This document shows, piece after piece, positions 1 through 9,745 of a stretch of DNA of 64,000 bases; position 1 is the stretch's first letter; each line of letters begins with the position of its first letter. The stretch spans positions 586,091-650,090 of the forward strand of contig JBEWZL010000163.1 in assembly GCA_045837725.1 (NCBI GenBank), in the 5' to 3' direction. The DNA comes from Vermamoeba vermiformis. Its lineage: Eukaryota; Tubulinea; Echinamoebida. A program made the translations under genes and the position numbers. The notes under the pieces are model-generated. The model was given only the letters and a program-made list of their open reading frames with translations, ran no database searches and was not told the origin of the DNA.

Positions 1-1007
1 CTGAAATATTGCCCAAAGGTGTCATCATGCATTTAACCGATACAAGACTCGTTTACGTGCAGGACAACAACAATGCAATCTTTATGCAACGTAACGCCAA
101 TTACTCTTGGACGCAAGTCGATCAACAGCCGTTAGCATCATTCGCAGCGTCGTTGCTTTTCAATGTCATGTGGTTCAACGACACGTTGATTGTAGTGTAT
201 GGATTCAGTGCTCCTCAGCCTAACAGCTACAGCAGCAGAATGCAAGTGCTTGTCAAAGCCAACAACGTCTGGAACGTCACGTTGGACATTACTGGTGGAG
301 GAATTGTCGAGCCCTATGGCAGTGTTGGATCCAGTTTAGTACAGCTGTCGGATACACAAGTACTGATTGGCGCTCCGCTTGATGGCATTGTCAATACCAG
401 TTCGTACGTTGGTGTTGGAAGCGTTTTAGTGCTTGAACGAAGCGACACTATGCCCTGGACGATTACAGCTCTGATTCACAACGAGCCTCGAGATCGATTG
501 TGGGGCGCAAGTCTGCTTAAGACTGATACTTACGTGCTCGTGTGGTCGTGCCTGGTGGCTTTGACAACCCCCCAAGAAGTCATGTGCGGATTTTCACCAC
601 TTCCGTTCTGTTTGACGGATCCTGTTGACGTCACGTGCTCCAATCAACAGCTCAACTCGTGTTCCGATGCGACTGACGTCAACTTGGATAATCTGTACAC
701 GATCCAAAACTCCGAATGTGGAGCCACGAGATCGACCGACTTTTCGTTCAGCAACAGCGGCTTGGAGATTTCATTTGCTTTCACGCGATATGGCGTGCAA
801 GTGGGCTCTTGTAATGCGACTTTGACTTGTCCTGCTGTCAATGAACCCACGACAGCGACACAGCCGACAAGTTCTAGCGTGCCCATTGCCAATCAAAATT
901 CGCCTGTTAGTGGCTCTAGTCCAAGGAGCAAAGTCAGCACTGCTTTCACCGAAGGATTATCTCTATTGGCGACTTTTGCTGCGGTTGCTGCCAATTTTAT
1001 TTTGTAA
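1..1007 (+). CDS. Surface protein, tandem paralogue 1 (5' end outside window)
   Basis: This is the 3' part of a gene that begins before the window; the reading frame is open from base 1. It aligns by eye along its whole length with the next two genes: the QRN-x-NY(S/T)W motif, the VLERG/VLERS strand, the DRLWGA region, the MCGF-x-P-PFC stretch and a Cys-rich C-terminal domain ending in CNATLTC. The repeated short beta-rich blocks suggest an extracellular beta-propeller-like fold, but I do not recognise the family. After the Cys domain come a Ser/Thr/Pro-rich linker and a hydrophobic tail ending AAVAANFIL, the layout of a GPI-anchor signal. There are several N-x-S/T sites. It is probably a GPI-anchored cell-surface glycoprotein of unknown function. 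The coding call is strong; the anchor is inferred. Confidence 0.85.
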   Translation, partial: EILPKGVIMHLTDTRLVYVQDNNNAIFMQRNANYSWTQVDQQPLASFAASLLFNVMWFNDTLIVVYGFSAPQPNSYSSRMQVLVKANNVWNVTLDITGGGIVEPYGSVGSSLVQLSDTQVLIGAPLDGIVNTSSYVGVGSVLVLERSDTMPWTITALIHNEPRDRLWGASLLKTDTYVLVWSCLVALTTPQEVMCGFSPLPFCLTDPVDVTCSNQQLNSCSDATDVNLDNLYTIQNSECGATRSTDFSFSNSGLEISFAFTRYGVQVGSCNATLTCPAVNEPTTATQPTSSSVPIANQNSPVSGSSPRSKVSTAFTEGLSLLATFAAVAANFIL

Positions 1008-1374
1008 TCCGAATCAAATAAAGCTAATTCCACGATTCATATCTCTTGTAATTCAGTTATTATTTTACTCAGCATGAACAGTAGAATATCTGTCAACATC
1101 AGCTCGATTAAGTTGATGAGTAGATCACTTCAATCGTCTTTCGGTTAACTGGGCAGCGGAATCAATACGGAGAGCAGTTTCCTATTCTAGTTACTAAAGT
1201 TCGTATCATTAGGATGATTTTGGTGTGATTAAGGGCCCCGCAAAGTTCAGGACAAGTTTGTGAACCAAGAACTTTACAACTTTAATTAAAACTATTCCTG
1301 GCGTTGCGATTCTTTGTTCAATTCAATTAATTTAACTGATGATTAGAACACGACACATCATAGCGCACTATTCA
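1008..1374. other. Intergenic spacer between tandem paralogues 1 and 2
   Basis: This holds the 3' end of paralogue 1, with an AATAAA-like signal just after its stop (around 1016), and the AT-rich promoter of paralogue 2. I see no further gene. An upstream in-frame ATG at 1339 exists, but the signal peptide fits the ATG at 1375 better. Confidence 0.5.
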
Positions 1375-2725
1375 ATGAAATTATACGTGATATTATCACT
1401 ATTTGTTGTGCAATCTTTGGCTGGCGATCTACCGGTAAGATACGTAACTAACGATATGATGGTATTTATGCATTATGCAGGTATTCAAAATACCCACTGC
1501 CTCCACCCAAGCAATCTCCTCTACGCAAGTGAATCATCTTCCCGCATCTGTCGCTGGAAATTATCTCATAATGGGCAATGGCAACGAAATGCGAATCTTA
1601 TCAAAGGATCCATCGTCGGGTCTCTTCTATACTCGTTGGTTCACATCTCAATCATGCTACGCCGTTGCAACCAATGGAGTTTGGTTTGCTTGTGCCTCCG
1701 ACACGGATCTGATCCTCTTTACCTTTGACGAATCATCATCTAACTATGGAACGATGCTGACGTACCCTGAAGTCTATGCAAACGTTCAGTTCTTATCCGA
1801 CGGCAGCTTGGTAACCGTTAACGAGACTACTGTGGTGACACGTGTCAACTCTAGTGGCACTTGGAACGTCGTTGACACGACTTCCATTAACGCCGCACGA
1901 GAAGATCCTTTTGGTGTTGTGGTCCACTTGACTGAGACAACGTTAGCTTATGCTCTAGGAAACAACGCGTACTTGATGCAACGTAATCAGAATTACTCTT
2001 GGACCGTGCTCGAACAAGTGCCAATTTTGTTCAACGATACAAAATTTCCTGGACAGATCTTCTGGGCAAATGACACACTTCTTGTGACCTACGTATTCCA
2101 CACGTCAATTGTCGATTGGAGTTCGGGGGTGCAACTACTAGTGAAGACTGACAATGGCTGGAACGTGACACTTGACACGCAAGGAGATGGCTATGTGGAA
2201 ATGAACGGCGGCCTTGGTACTGTGTTACTGCCTCTATCCGAGACCCAGATTCTTGTGAATGCCTTGTTTGATGGAACTGCCACAAGGGGCTTCTTCGGCG
2301 TGGGCAGTATCTTGCTGCTAGAACGCGGATCCGATGGTCAATGGAGAATCACATCGCTTGTTCAAAACACTGTTCGAGACGAGATGTGGGGCCTTAGCAT
2401 GCTGAAATCTGACCGAGACGTTCTCATTTGGAATTGCCGTGTGATCACTAATGGCATGTTCGAGTCAATGTGCGGATTCGTACCAGTGCCGTTATGCTTC
2501 AGTGAACCAATTAGCGTCACGTGCCTCGATCAACAACTTGCTTCGTGCGCGAGCGTTAGTAACTTCAAGGTTGACGAACTTTTTACGGTTAAAAACGCCT
2601 GCGGAATGTCTGAAGTAGCGTCTCGTGCATCATTCAGTGCTCGTGGACTACAAGTATCGTTAGAATTCAGCAGATTTGGAGTGCAATTAGCCGCGTGTAA
2701 TGCGACTGTGACTTGTACCAATTAA
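1375..2725 (+). CDS. Secreted protein, tandem paralogue 2 (no membrane anchor)
   Basis: Two exons, 1375-1434 and 1481-2725, encode about 435 residues. Exon 1 is a signal peptide (MKLYVILSLFVVQSLAG) and the 46-bp GT-AG intron falls right after the DLP motif, the same place as in paralogue 3. The body matches paralogues 1 and 3, with the same WF-x-C(A/V) block, QRN-x-NYSW motif and Cys-rich C-terminal domain ending CNATVTC. Unlike its neighbours it stops two residues after that Cys, so it lacks the Ser/Thr/Pro linker and hydrophobic anchor tail. It should therefore be released rather than tethered. Ligand and function are unknown. The tandem, same-strand layout points to local duplication. Confidence 0.85.
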
Positions 2726-3344
2726 CACAAGTAAATAAATTGGAAGAAGTAACTACTACTGTGGCACGATTTCTTCCTGCTTCGGAAGTAAAAATCAATT
2801 TAAGATGACAGTTAATGTGAAATTTCTCTAGTGCAACGTCATAAAACAACCATGGATCTTAGGTCTAAGTGAAATAATGGAGCATAGGAGCATTACCTGT
2901 AGTAGCTTTCTCGTAAGTCCCTCGTCTTGTTATATAAGTCGCGTTTTCAAGCGGAGATCTTCTCCGCCAGTTGCCGAAAATACTGGATCGGAGCAAGAAT
3001 TGACATAAGACGTTCGGATTGACTCTCGAGCATGTAATATTGGTAAGCATATTAACTAGTTAATATCTGAGATCCTAGACAAGGTACATTCGAAGTCGAC
3101 ACCTTTGATGTTTGGAATACTTATCAAGGGCGGATCAGTAATCCGACAGACAGTAGACCTCAATAACGATGCCGAGGACATCTAAAAGAATAGTGTAAGT
3201 GAGAATAAGAAACGCAAAGTCTATAGAGATTTATCCGATCTTTGATCGCGAATCACCTTTACAACTTTAATGGTTAATCATAAACTATTTATAGCTAAGA
3301 TTAATCTATCTAATATCAGAAGTAACGTGAAGGCAACAGCAGAG
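2726..3344. other. Intergenic region between paralogues 2 and 3, with a small hairpin
   Basis: About 620 bp without a convincing gene. A perfect 7-bp inverted repeat with a 3-nt loop (GCGGAGATCTTCTCCGC, 2951-2967) lies in it. A 61-codon minus-strand ORF (2865-3050) has no supporting features. The proximal part is presumably the promoter of paralogue 3. Confidence 0.4.
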
Positions 3345-4897
3345 ATGAATAGCGTTATTACGAAGTCAACTCTTTTCGTGTTATCAGTTTGCCTGTTTAG
3401 TGCGTGGGCAGCGGATCTGCCGGTAAGTGAAACAATGCCACTAATTTAAAATACTAATTTTTGATTCAGATATTCAAAATTCCTGGAGCTCCAACGCAAG
3501 CCCTAAATTACCCCCAAATCGCTTTCCTCCCTGTGTCCTCGGCTGGCAATTACACGTTCTTGGCGCTTTCGGGTCAAGTCCGGATCTTGAAACGAAGCGA
3601 ATCTTCTGGCCTATTCTACGCTCGTTGGTTCACTTCACTTAATTGTAACTCAGTCGCTACTAACGGCGTTTGGTTTGCCTGTGCATCAAGTTCCGAACTT
3701 CAACTCTTCACGTTCAACGAGGCTACATCCAGCATTGGGACGATGATAAAGTATCCTGAAGGCTATTATAATGTTCACTTTTTACCCGACAACTCTCTTG
3801 TTGCCATGAATACCACTTCCTTAGTGACACGTGTCAACAACGGTGCCGCTTGGGACATTGTTGACGAGACAACGATTAGCGCTACAAATGTCCCTCCAGT
3901 TGGTGTTCCAATGCACTTAAATGGCCCTTATTTGGCTTTTCTCAGCGGCAACTTCACCGTATTGATGCAGCGTAACGATAACTACACTTGGACGGAGCTT
4001 GAACGAGTCCAAATAGTGCACGATGGCGATGCATTAACACCATTCAGACTTTTATGGATCAACGACACAATTATTATGACCAATGCTTTTGACGCGCCAG
4101 TCGATGGTTACGATGTCCTGCTCAGAGTTTACGTCAAGAACCAGAACGCTTGGAACATCACACTAGAGACTTCCGGCAAAGGTATTCTCCAGCCTACTGG
4201 ATCAATTGGCATAGACGTGTTGATGCTCTCCGAGACGAAAGTGTTGTTGGCCGCCCTTTTCGACAACTTCGCTAATGTCCCTGACTATAACGGAATTGGC
4301 AGTATTGTCTCGCTTGAACGAGGTGCAGATAAGCAATGGAGTATTACAGCGCTAATTCAACAAGAAGTCAAGGACAGAATGTGGGCTGCTAATTTGGTCA
4401 AAACCGACCAAGAGATTCTCGTTTGGAATTGCATTTATGTTCCAAATTCCGGTCCTCTCACAAACGAGGTAATGTGCGGCTTTACCCCAGTGCCATTCTG
4501 CTACAGCGATCCGATTGACGTGACGTGCATCAATCAACAACTGACATCGTGCTCTGATTTGAAAAGTTTTGTAACGGAAGATCTGTACACGATCAGCAAC
4601 CCTGGATGTGGAATTCAATCGGTCGTCTCTCAAACCTCATTCAGCGGACAAGGCGTGGAGATTTCACTCGACTTTTCCAGATTTGGCGTAAAGCTGGCCT
4701 CTTGCAATGCCACTGTCACGTGTCCCTTATTGAATGTACCTTCTGATGCACCACAAGGATCAATCACAGAACCAACCAGCGTTCCAAAATCAGTTGCTGT
4801 GCCCGTCGCGAAGACTGGCAACAATGTCTCGGGATCGTCACGCACAATCCTTTCTTTGACAGCTGTCATCATAGTTCTTATTGCAACTACATTGTAA
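3345..4897 (+). CDS. Surface protein, tandem paralogue 3 (GPI-anchored type)
   Basis: Two exons, 3345-3422 and 3470-4897, encode about 501 residues. Exon 1 gives a signal peptide (MNSVITKSTLFVLSVCLFSA) and ends at the DLP motif, with a 47-bp intron in the same position as in paralogue 2. The body shares the family blocks (NGVWFACAS, QRN-x-NYTW, SIVSLERG, MCGF, CNATVTC). After the Cys-rich domain comes a Ser/Thr/Pro-rich linker and a hydrophobic C-terminus ending TAVIIVLIATTL, as in paralogue 1, consistent with GPI anchoring. Around ten potential N-glycosylation sites are visible. The family is not one I can name; a beta-propeller ectodomain is a guess from the repeat pattern. Confidence 0.87.
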
Positions 4898-5015
4898 GAG
4901 AGAATTGTTAGCAAATAAAGTATGAAAATACATGTTTGTTTTAAGTGAAATTTGCTTCACTGTTTATTTTTCGAGATCTACACTTGATCACGAAACACGA
5001 GCTAATGTAACACGA

Positions 5016-8000
5016 TTATTTCTTTGCAGCCGGTTGTGGAGGCGATGGTGAAGTGCCAAATCCAAAGCCAGCAGAAGAGCTACTGTTAGTAGTAGTGGTT
5101 GCAGTACCGAAGCCAGGAGTAGGTGCAGGAGCAGGAGTTGTACCGCCAAATGAGAATGAAGTTGGCTTGGGTGGTATGCCAGGTGGCATTTGAGCCTTAA
5201 GCGGTAGTTGCGGCTGAGGGGCTGCTTGCGGGGCATTGAACGGATTTGCGTTGTAAGCATTCATGGCAAAATTGCCTTGAGGAGGAAGCGATGGTGCACT
5301 GGTGGATCCAAACGAAAAGTTCGAGCTGTTGGGATACGCGTTGCTTCTGTTCTGCAAATAGCTTTGCACTTGTTGGTATTGCGGCGATGAGCCAGCGGAG
5401 AATGGATCATACGCAGCGGATTGCTTGCCGGTACGAGCACGGTACACTGCGCCCAAGTTGTCTCCAACATTTTGGATGTCTAAAAAAGGAAATAATGAGA
5501 AAACCATCGATCCTTTCATATGATAATAGTTATACTTACACTCCTTGTAGCGTTGGAATGGAGCAGCTTTGCCGCCAAAGCCGAATGCGGAGGTACCTTG
5601 TTGGTACTTGTGAGCGTTTGGATCCACAGTCGATTCCAAGCCTTGATTCATAGGTGTCTAAACAATACATTTTAGTAAGCTATATTATTTTGTAATGTAG
5701 CCGGCATTACCTTTTCGACCTTCAAGTTCTCAATCAATACGTTGAATTCTTCTTCCAATAGCGTGGCTGATTGAGTCATGTCGCGGATCTGGTTGCGCAA
5801 CTGAAGGAAGTTTTCTTCAAGTTGAATGATCATAGTGACCCATCTGTTGGTCAATTCACTAGCAGTTTGAAGAGCGTCGCTCATGGTTTCCAAGTTTTGC
5901 AAGATCTACCGGAAGTTAGTCATCGATGTCAATACCCATATTTGGCAATAAATTTTGAACTTACGCGAACGCCGTCCGCCATGACCTCGTCCAATTGTTT
6001 AGTAGATGCCTCGAGCTCCTTGCTCAACTTCTCAGATCGCTCAATAATAGCCAAGGCAGGTTCGAGAAGAGAGGCAATGTTCGGGGTGATGAGTTTGTCC
6101 TCGAGCCATTTGTTGATAGTCTTGCGCTTAGTAGTCAAGTCGATGACTTCTCGGCCGGTGATAACGCCTTGTTCTTTAATGACAAGTGATCTATTTTAAA
6201 AGTATTAGTTCGCTGTAAGTTGTAGAATCTCGAGCTGGATCTGACTTACTCTTTCTTGCCGGCACCCACTTTGACGGAGTATCTGCAAACGCCATTGACG
6301 TCTTCGAAAGGATTCGGGCCCAACAGCGTGGCGTACTTGGTGTGCTCGATAATGACTTCGACTTCGCCCTCCAAAGCGTTGTTTTGAATGGTGTACGTAG
6401 TGTCGCGAGTCTGTTGTCTAGTGACAACGAAATAGCCATCACGCAATTCGATAGCGTTGGCGTACTTGGCTTGTAACACAGTGCTGGTTGAGTAGATGCA
6501 GCTGGTGTCAATGGCGTAGGGTAACAGCAGCGTGTCGTTGGGTTTGAGGCCCGGCAAGTTGCCGCCACCAATGACAATGTCTTTGTCAATCAATGAGATT
6601 GAGCCTGACGGGAACGGCTTGGTCGTGGTGTTCTTCATGAACATAGCCATCAGTGGGTAAGTACCCGAGGCGAAGCCGTTAATCAATGCAACGCGGCGGC
6701 TAGAAATGGTTGCGTCGAAGACAGGGACCAAGGCCGATTGAGTGGCCTTAACGGTGACGGGCTGTGCCACCTTGTAGATGTAGTGTTGTTGGTCTGGAGC
6801 GCTTGGGCTGAAATTGAGAGCGCGTTGTTGTTGCTGTTGCTGTTGTTGTGGTTGTTGTGGATAGGACGAGACTGGAGAGAGTGGAGGACGGGCAGCATTA
6901 GGTGCAGTTGGTATAGGATTAGGAGCACCAAGAGTTTGACCGCTGACGAGCACGACTGAAGCGTCAACCCAGTCTTCTTCACGAGCGTTGTTGACCATAC
7001 CCCAGCACTCTATCTTGATGCCTGCGTCACCGGCGACTGTGGCACGGTATGTGGCGTTCCAAGAGGGGAATGATATGACGTAAGAGATCTATAGTAATGA
7101 TTAACAATGTGCGAAACAGTTATCGAAAGCGAGGTACTTACGCGAACTTTACGGGCATCTTGACCGGCCAAGAAGACTGTGAGTTCTCTGCGAGGGTCTT
7201 CAGGCTCTTGTTGACGAGCCAAAAAGCTCTTTCTGAGGGCCTCGTTGACTTCACGTGCGACGGTGCTGTTGAGGATCAGGACGTTTTTGATCTTTTCGAG
7301 CGAGAACGATTTGAGCATGTTGTCGTTGCTCAAGATAGTAACTTCAGTAAACACGCTGTTGTGGACTTGACTAGGACCCTTATCATTATTTAAAATGATT
7401 TCGCGAGTGTTCTTCTCAATGCCAACGCAAACACCATCCACTTTCTAAAAATAGATAAAAGTTAGTGAAACAGAATCAATTTGAATCAACCTTACCTCTC
7501 CTTCGAGCTCTAGACCAATGTGAACTCCGCGTAAGTGGAATAAAAGCTTTTCGATGTTGTAGACTTGATCTCCGATCAAAGGTCTTTTTCTGATGAGCGG
7601 GACCATTGATACTTCGCTTTCGTAGGAAACGGACTTGATGACTCCTTCTTTGCTTTCATCGACGACAGTCAAAGACTTCAATACGCTGTCGATCTCGTCC
7701 TTGTGGAAGAGTAAAGGAACGCTGCTATCGCCAGAGCTCAAATTTACTTCACTAAAAATAACAAAAAATATTACTAAATGTTTAAATATGCTTAAATAGA
7801 TCGTTAATATAATCCGAAACCGGCAATCAATAAATACTCAAAAGAGTAGTCTTTGATCGAGCTCAGAAAATTAAATTTAGATTCTCACCGTTCAAATAAA
7901 GCAATTCCATGTTTGTATAATACAACACGTTTAATAGGAGCATTTTCTTGCGCAAACGTATCAACCTCTAATTTAGCGAGGTTAGAGTCAACCGCATGCG

Positions 8001-8034
8001 GTGCTTTCGTCATGCCTCTTTGCTGCGATTGCAT
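5016..8034 (-). CDS. DUF4139-domain protein with coiled coil and FG/Pro-rich tail
   Basis: A multi-exon gene read as one unit: splice junctions stay in frame from the ATG at 8034 (MQSQQRGMTKAP) to the stop at 5016. The N-terminal region (RVVLYKHGIALFER, about residues 35-50) and the core (MVNNAREEDWVDASVVLVSG, coded near 6930-6998) are hallmarks of DUF4139 proteins, a widespread family of unclear function. A Gln-rich insert (around 6820-6850) sits inside the domain. Past the domain is a helical coiled-coil stretch coded by 5672-6190. The C-terminal 200 residues are rich in FG dipeptides, Pro, Asn and Ser and end SPPQPAAKK. Introns are about 45-60 bp. The FG tail alone recalls nucleoporins, but the rest of the gene does not. 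Function unknown; the tail suggests a disordered interaction region. Confidence 0.75.
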
Positions 8035-8513
8035 CTTAGAGATATAAAATGAAAGAAAAGCTTGTGTGTTGTTAATGCAAAGGTTTGAATTGTAAACTGA
8101 AGTCCTTACAACGCTATTTATGTCTCGCTTTGGTACCCAAGATTTTTCCACGCGAGAAAAAGCTTGAATCTTTCGTTTTGCTCCATTCCTGTATTCCTAC
8201 GAACAGTATCATACGTTTAAGACCAAGTACATACCACAAACCTAGATCCTGAGCAGAAATAGTATCTCGCCTGGGTTAAAAATAGGTAGGAGATGCTGCA
8301 CTTGTTTAACAGTTTGGCTTATTTATTTACAGGCGCGAGGATTATGTCATAATGTGCCACTTCTACTCGAAAGGAAGGCGGGCAATTCTCTAAAATTCAA
8401 AAAATAAGCAAGGCACGAGATTTACTTCTTTTTCTCGTTGTTAAATTATTTCGAGCTAAAAAACCATATTATAAAATCAAGCGCTTACCTATTCAATTTT
8501 ATATCGTTCGATT
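8035..8513. other. Upstream region of the DUF4139 gene
   Basis: AT-rich sequence between the putative start of the DUF4139 gene and the stop of the next minus-strand gene. It should contain the DUF4139 promoter and 5' UTR, possibly with a 5' UTR intron. I see no other gene. Confidence 0.4.
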
Positions 8514-8735
8514 TTACTCTAGGGCTTTGTATTGTTGATATTTTTTGAAATAATAGTAATATTTGAATACGAGCACTGAGCCAACTACGGCGAGCATTTT
8601 GACTCCCGATTTGTCAGACGATCGCACTATTTTAGATTTTCTAGCTGCATGTCGGCGTGAGGTGCTCTGAAACCAGCCCGCGTCTATGTGAGGGGCTCTG
8701 AGGCTTGCAATGAGGTTTGCGCCTGTGATTTTCAT
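8514..8735 (-). CDS. Small putative mitochondrial single-pass membrane protein
   Basis: An uninterrupted 73-codon ORF starting MKITGANLIASLRAPH. The first 40 residues are basic, Ser/Arg-rich and free of acidic residues until RSSDKSG, like a mitochondrial presequence. A hydrophobic segment (VKMLAVVGSVLVF) is followed by a Tyr/Lys-rich tail (KYYYYFKKYQQYKALE). This build is common for small inner-membrane subunits, but I do not recognise the protein. A longer reading of the frame (to 8870) begins at GTG rather than ATG and was not used. It may also be a chance ORF. Confidence 0.45.
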   Translation of the reverse strand: MKITGANLIASLRAPHIDAGWFQSTSRRHAARKSKIVRSSDKSGVKMLAVVGSVLVFKYYYYFKKYQQYKALE

Positions 8736-9052
8736 TATTATATTATTTACAAGAGCTATGCTCTCTCTAGAGCTTCGAAATTGAATATAAAAATGTGACA
8801 CGCAGAGTCGTAGTAAATTTCTCCTGTCACGCGGGATCCAATTTTCTACCACGCGACACTTCAGTAGCACACAACTTATTAAATCAATGAAGCCCTTTAC
8901 AACTACATATTATAATTATTCGAAGCAATTTATTCATCAGAGACCGTAAATAGGGTTAATGGAACTGGATCCAGCGTCAAAAGCTAAATTTATTATTCTG
9001 AATAAGGAAGATGACGAAAAGACATTGCTTTGAGAATAATCTCATATCGTAT

Positions 9053-9464
9053 TTAGTTTACGGGATCGAAGTCAGTGGATCCGATGAGTTCTTTGTACTT
9101 CTCCAAGTCGGCAGAATATTTTGTGATGGCTCGTTGGATACTTTCCAGAGAGTCCACGCCGAGAGGAATGTGCAAAGGAGGATTTTCTAGCGCGAGAAGC
9201 TTCTCGACCGCGATGGCCAATTTTGCCGGATCTCCTCGTTGTTTGCCAGCAGCGCTTGCCATGAGCATTTGTAAGACTTGCTTGACGGCATCATATTCAT
9301 CAAAGTCTTGCATGTTAGCAATAGTAGCGTTATCTCCGAACTTAGTCTTGAACATGCCTGGCTCTAAAATGATGACGCGAATGCCGTGCGGAGCGACCTC
9401 TGTGGCAAGACCCTCGGAAAAGCCTTCAAGCGCAAACTTGCTAGCGCTGTATATGGACGAGGCG
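9053..9464 (-). pseudogene. Short-chain dehydrogenase/reductase, C-terminal half, cut off by a retrotransposon
   Basis: This is the downstream part of the dehydrogenase gene whose first half lies at 15523-15953. It begins with PASSIYSASKFALEGF, the SDR active-site block (Tyr-x-x-x-Lys), and ends at the stop near 9053 with STDFDPVN. The two halves belong together: the short sequence GGCAT (ATGCC on the gene strand) flanks the inserted element on both sides, and the host reading frame runs on from one half to the other with no intron needed (KTSM-P-ASS). Nucleotide-binding and catalytic motifs are now about 6 kb apart, so this allele should make no normal enzyme. The coding sequence otherwise looks undecayed, which suggests a recent hit. 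Confidence 0.85.
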
Positions 9465-9469
9465 GGCAT
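9465..9469. repeat. Target-site duplication, left copy (GGCAT)
   Basis: Five bases GGCAT directly before the left LTR. The same five bases follow the right LTR at 15523-15527. A 5-bp duplication is typical of Ty3/gypsy integrases. Confidence 0.85.
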
Positions 9470-9723
9470 TGTAACGTTGTGTGGGCTATCAACGTCTAAA
9501 CAGTTGTTGTAATGTTATTTATTAAAATAAAAGAGAATACAAGATCGGATTCGTTTTACAACGTTTTTTTTATACTTGACCGTAGAATGTTCTAGGTCAT
9601 TCTATATATTATTAATTATTTGTTGTCATATTGCTATTGGGTTATTGATGTTGTTCGAAGCTTCTTCGTCATCGTGGAGTTTTCACTGAAATTTCCGCGA
9701 TGATGACTAATAGCGTCGTTACA
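9470..9723 (-). repeat. 3' LTR of the Ty3/gypsy element
   Basis: About 254 bp, matching the other LTR closely over roughly 215 bp, including the shared tract that ends AATAGCGTCGTTACA. It starts directly after the GGCAT duplication. Confidence 0.85.
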
Positions 9724-9745
9724 TTACCCCGTCGCTAGTTTCGAC

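Noticed and set aside
5016-5651. FG nucleoporin (Nup58-like) as a separate gene
   Set aside because: The FG-rich exon joins in frame through good splice sites to the coiled-coil and DUF4139 exons upstream, so it is the tail of one gene.
9508-9723. Shorter left LTR beginning at TGTAATG
   Set aside because: That border gives no target duplication and leaves host sequence unexplained. Starting at 9470 gives matching GGCAT flanks and a continuous SDR frame.
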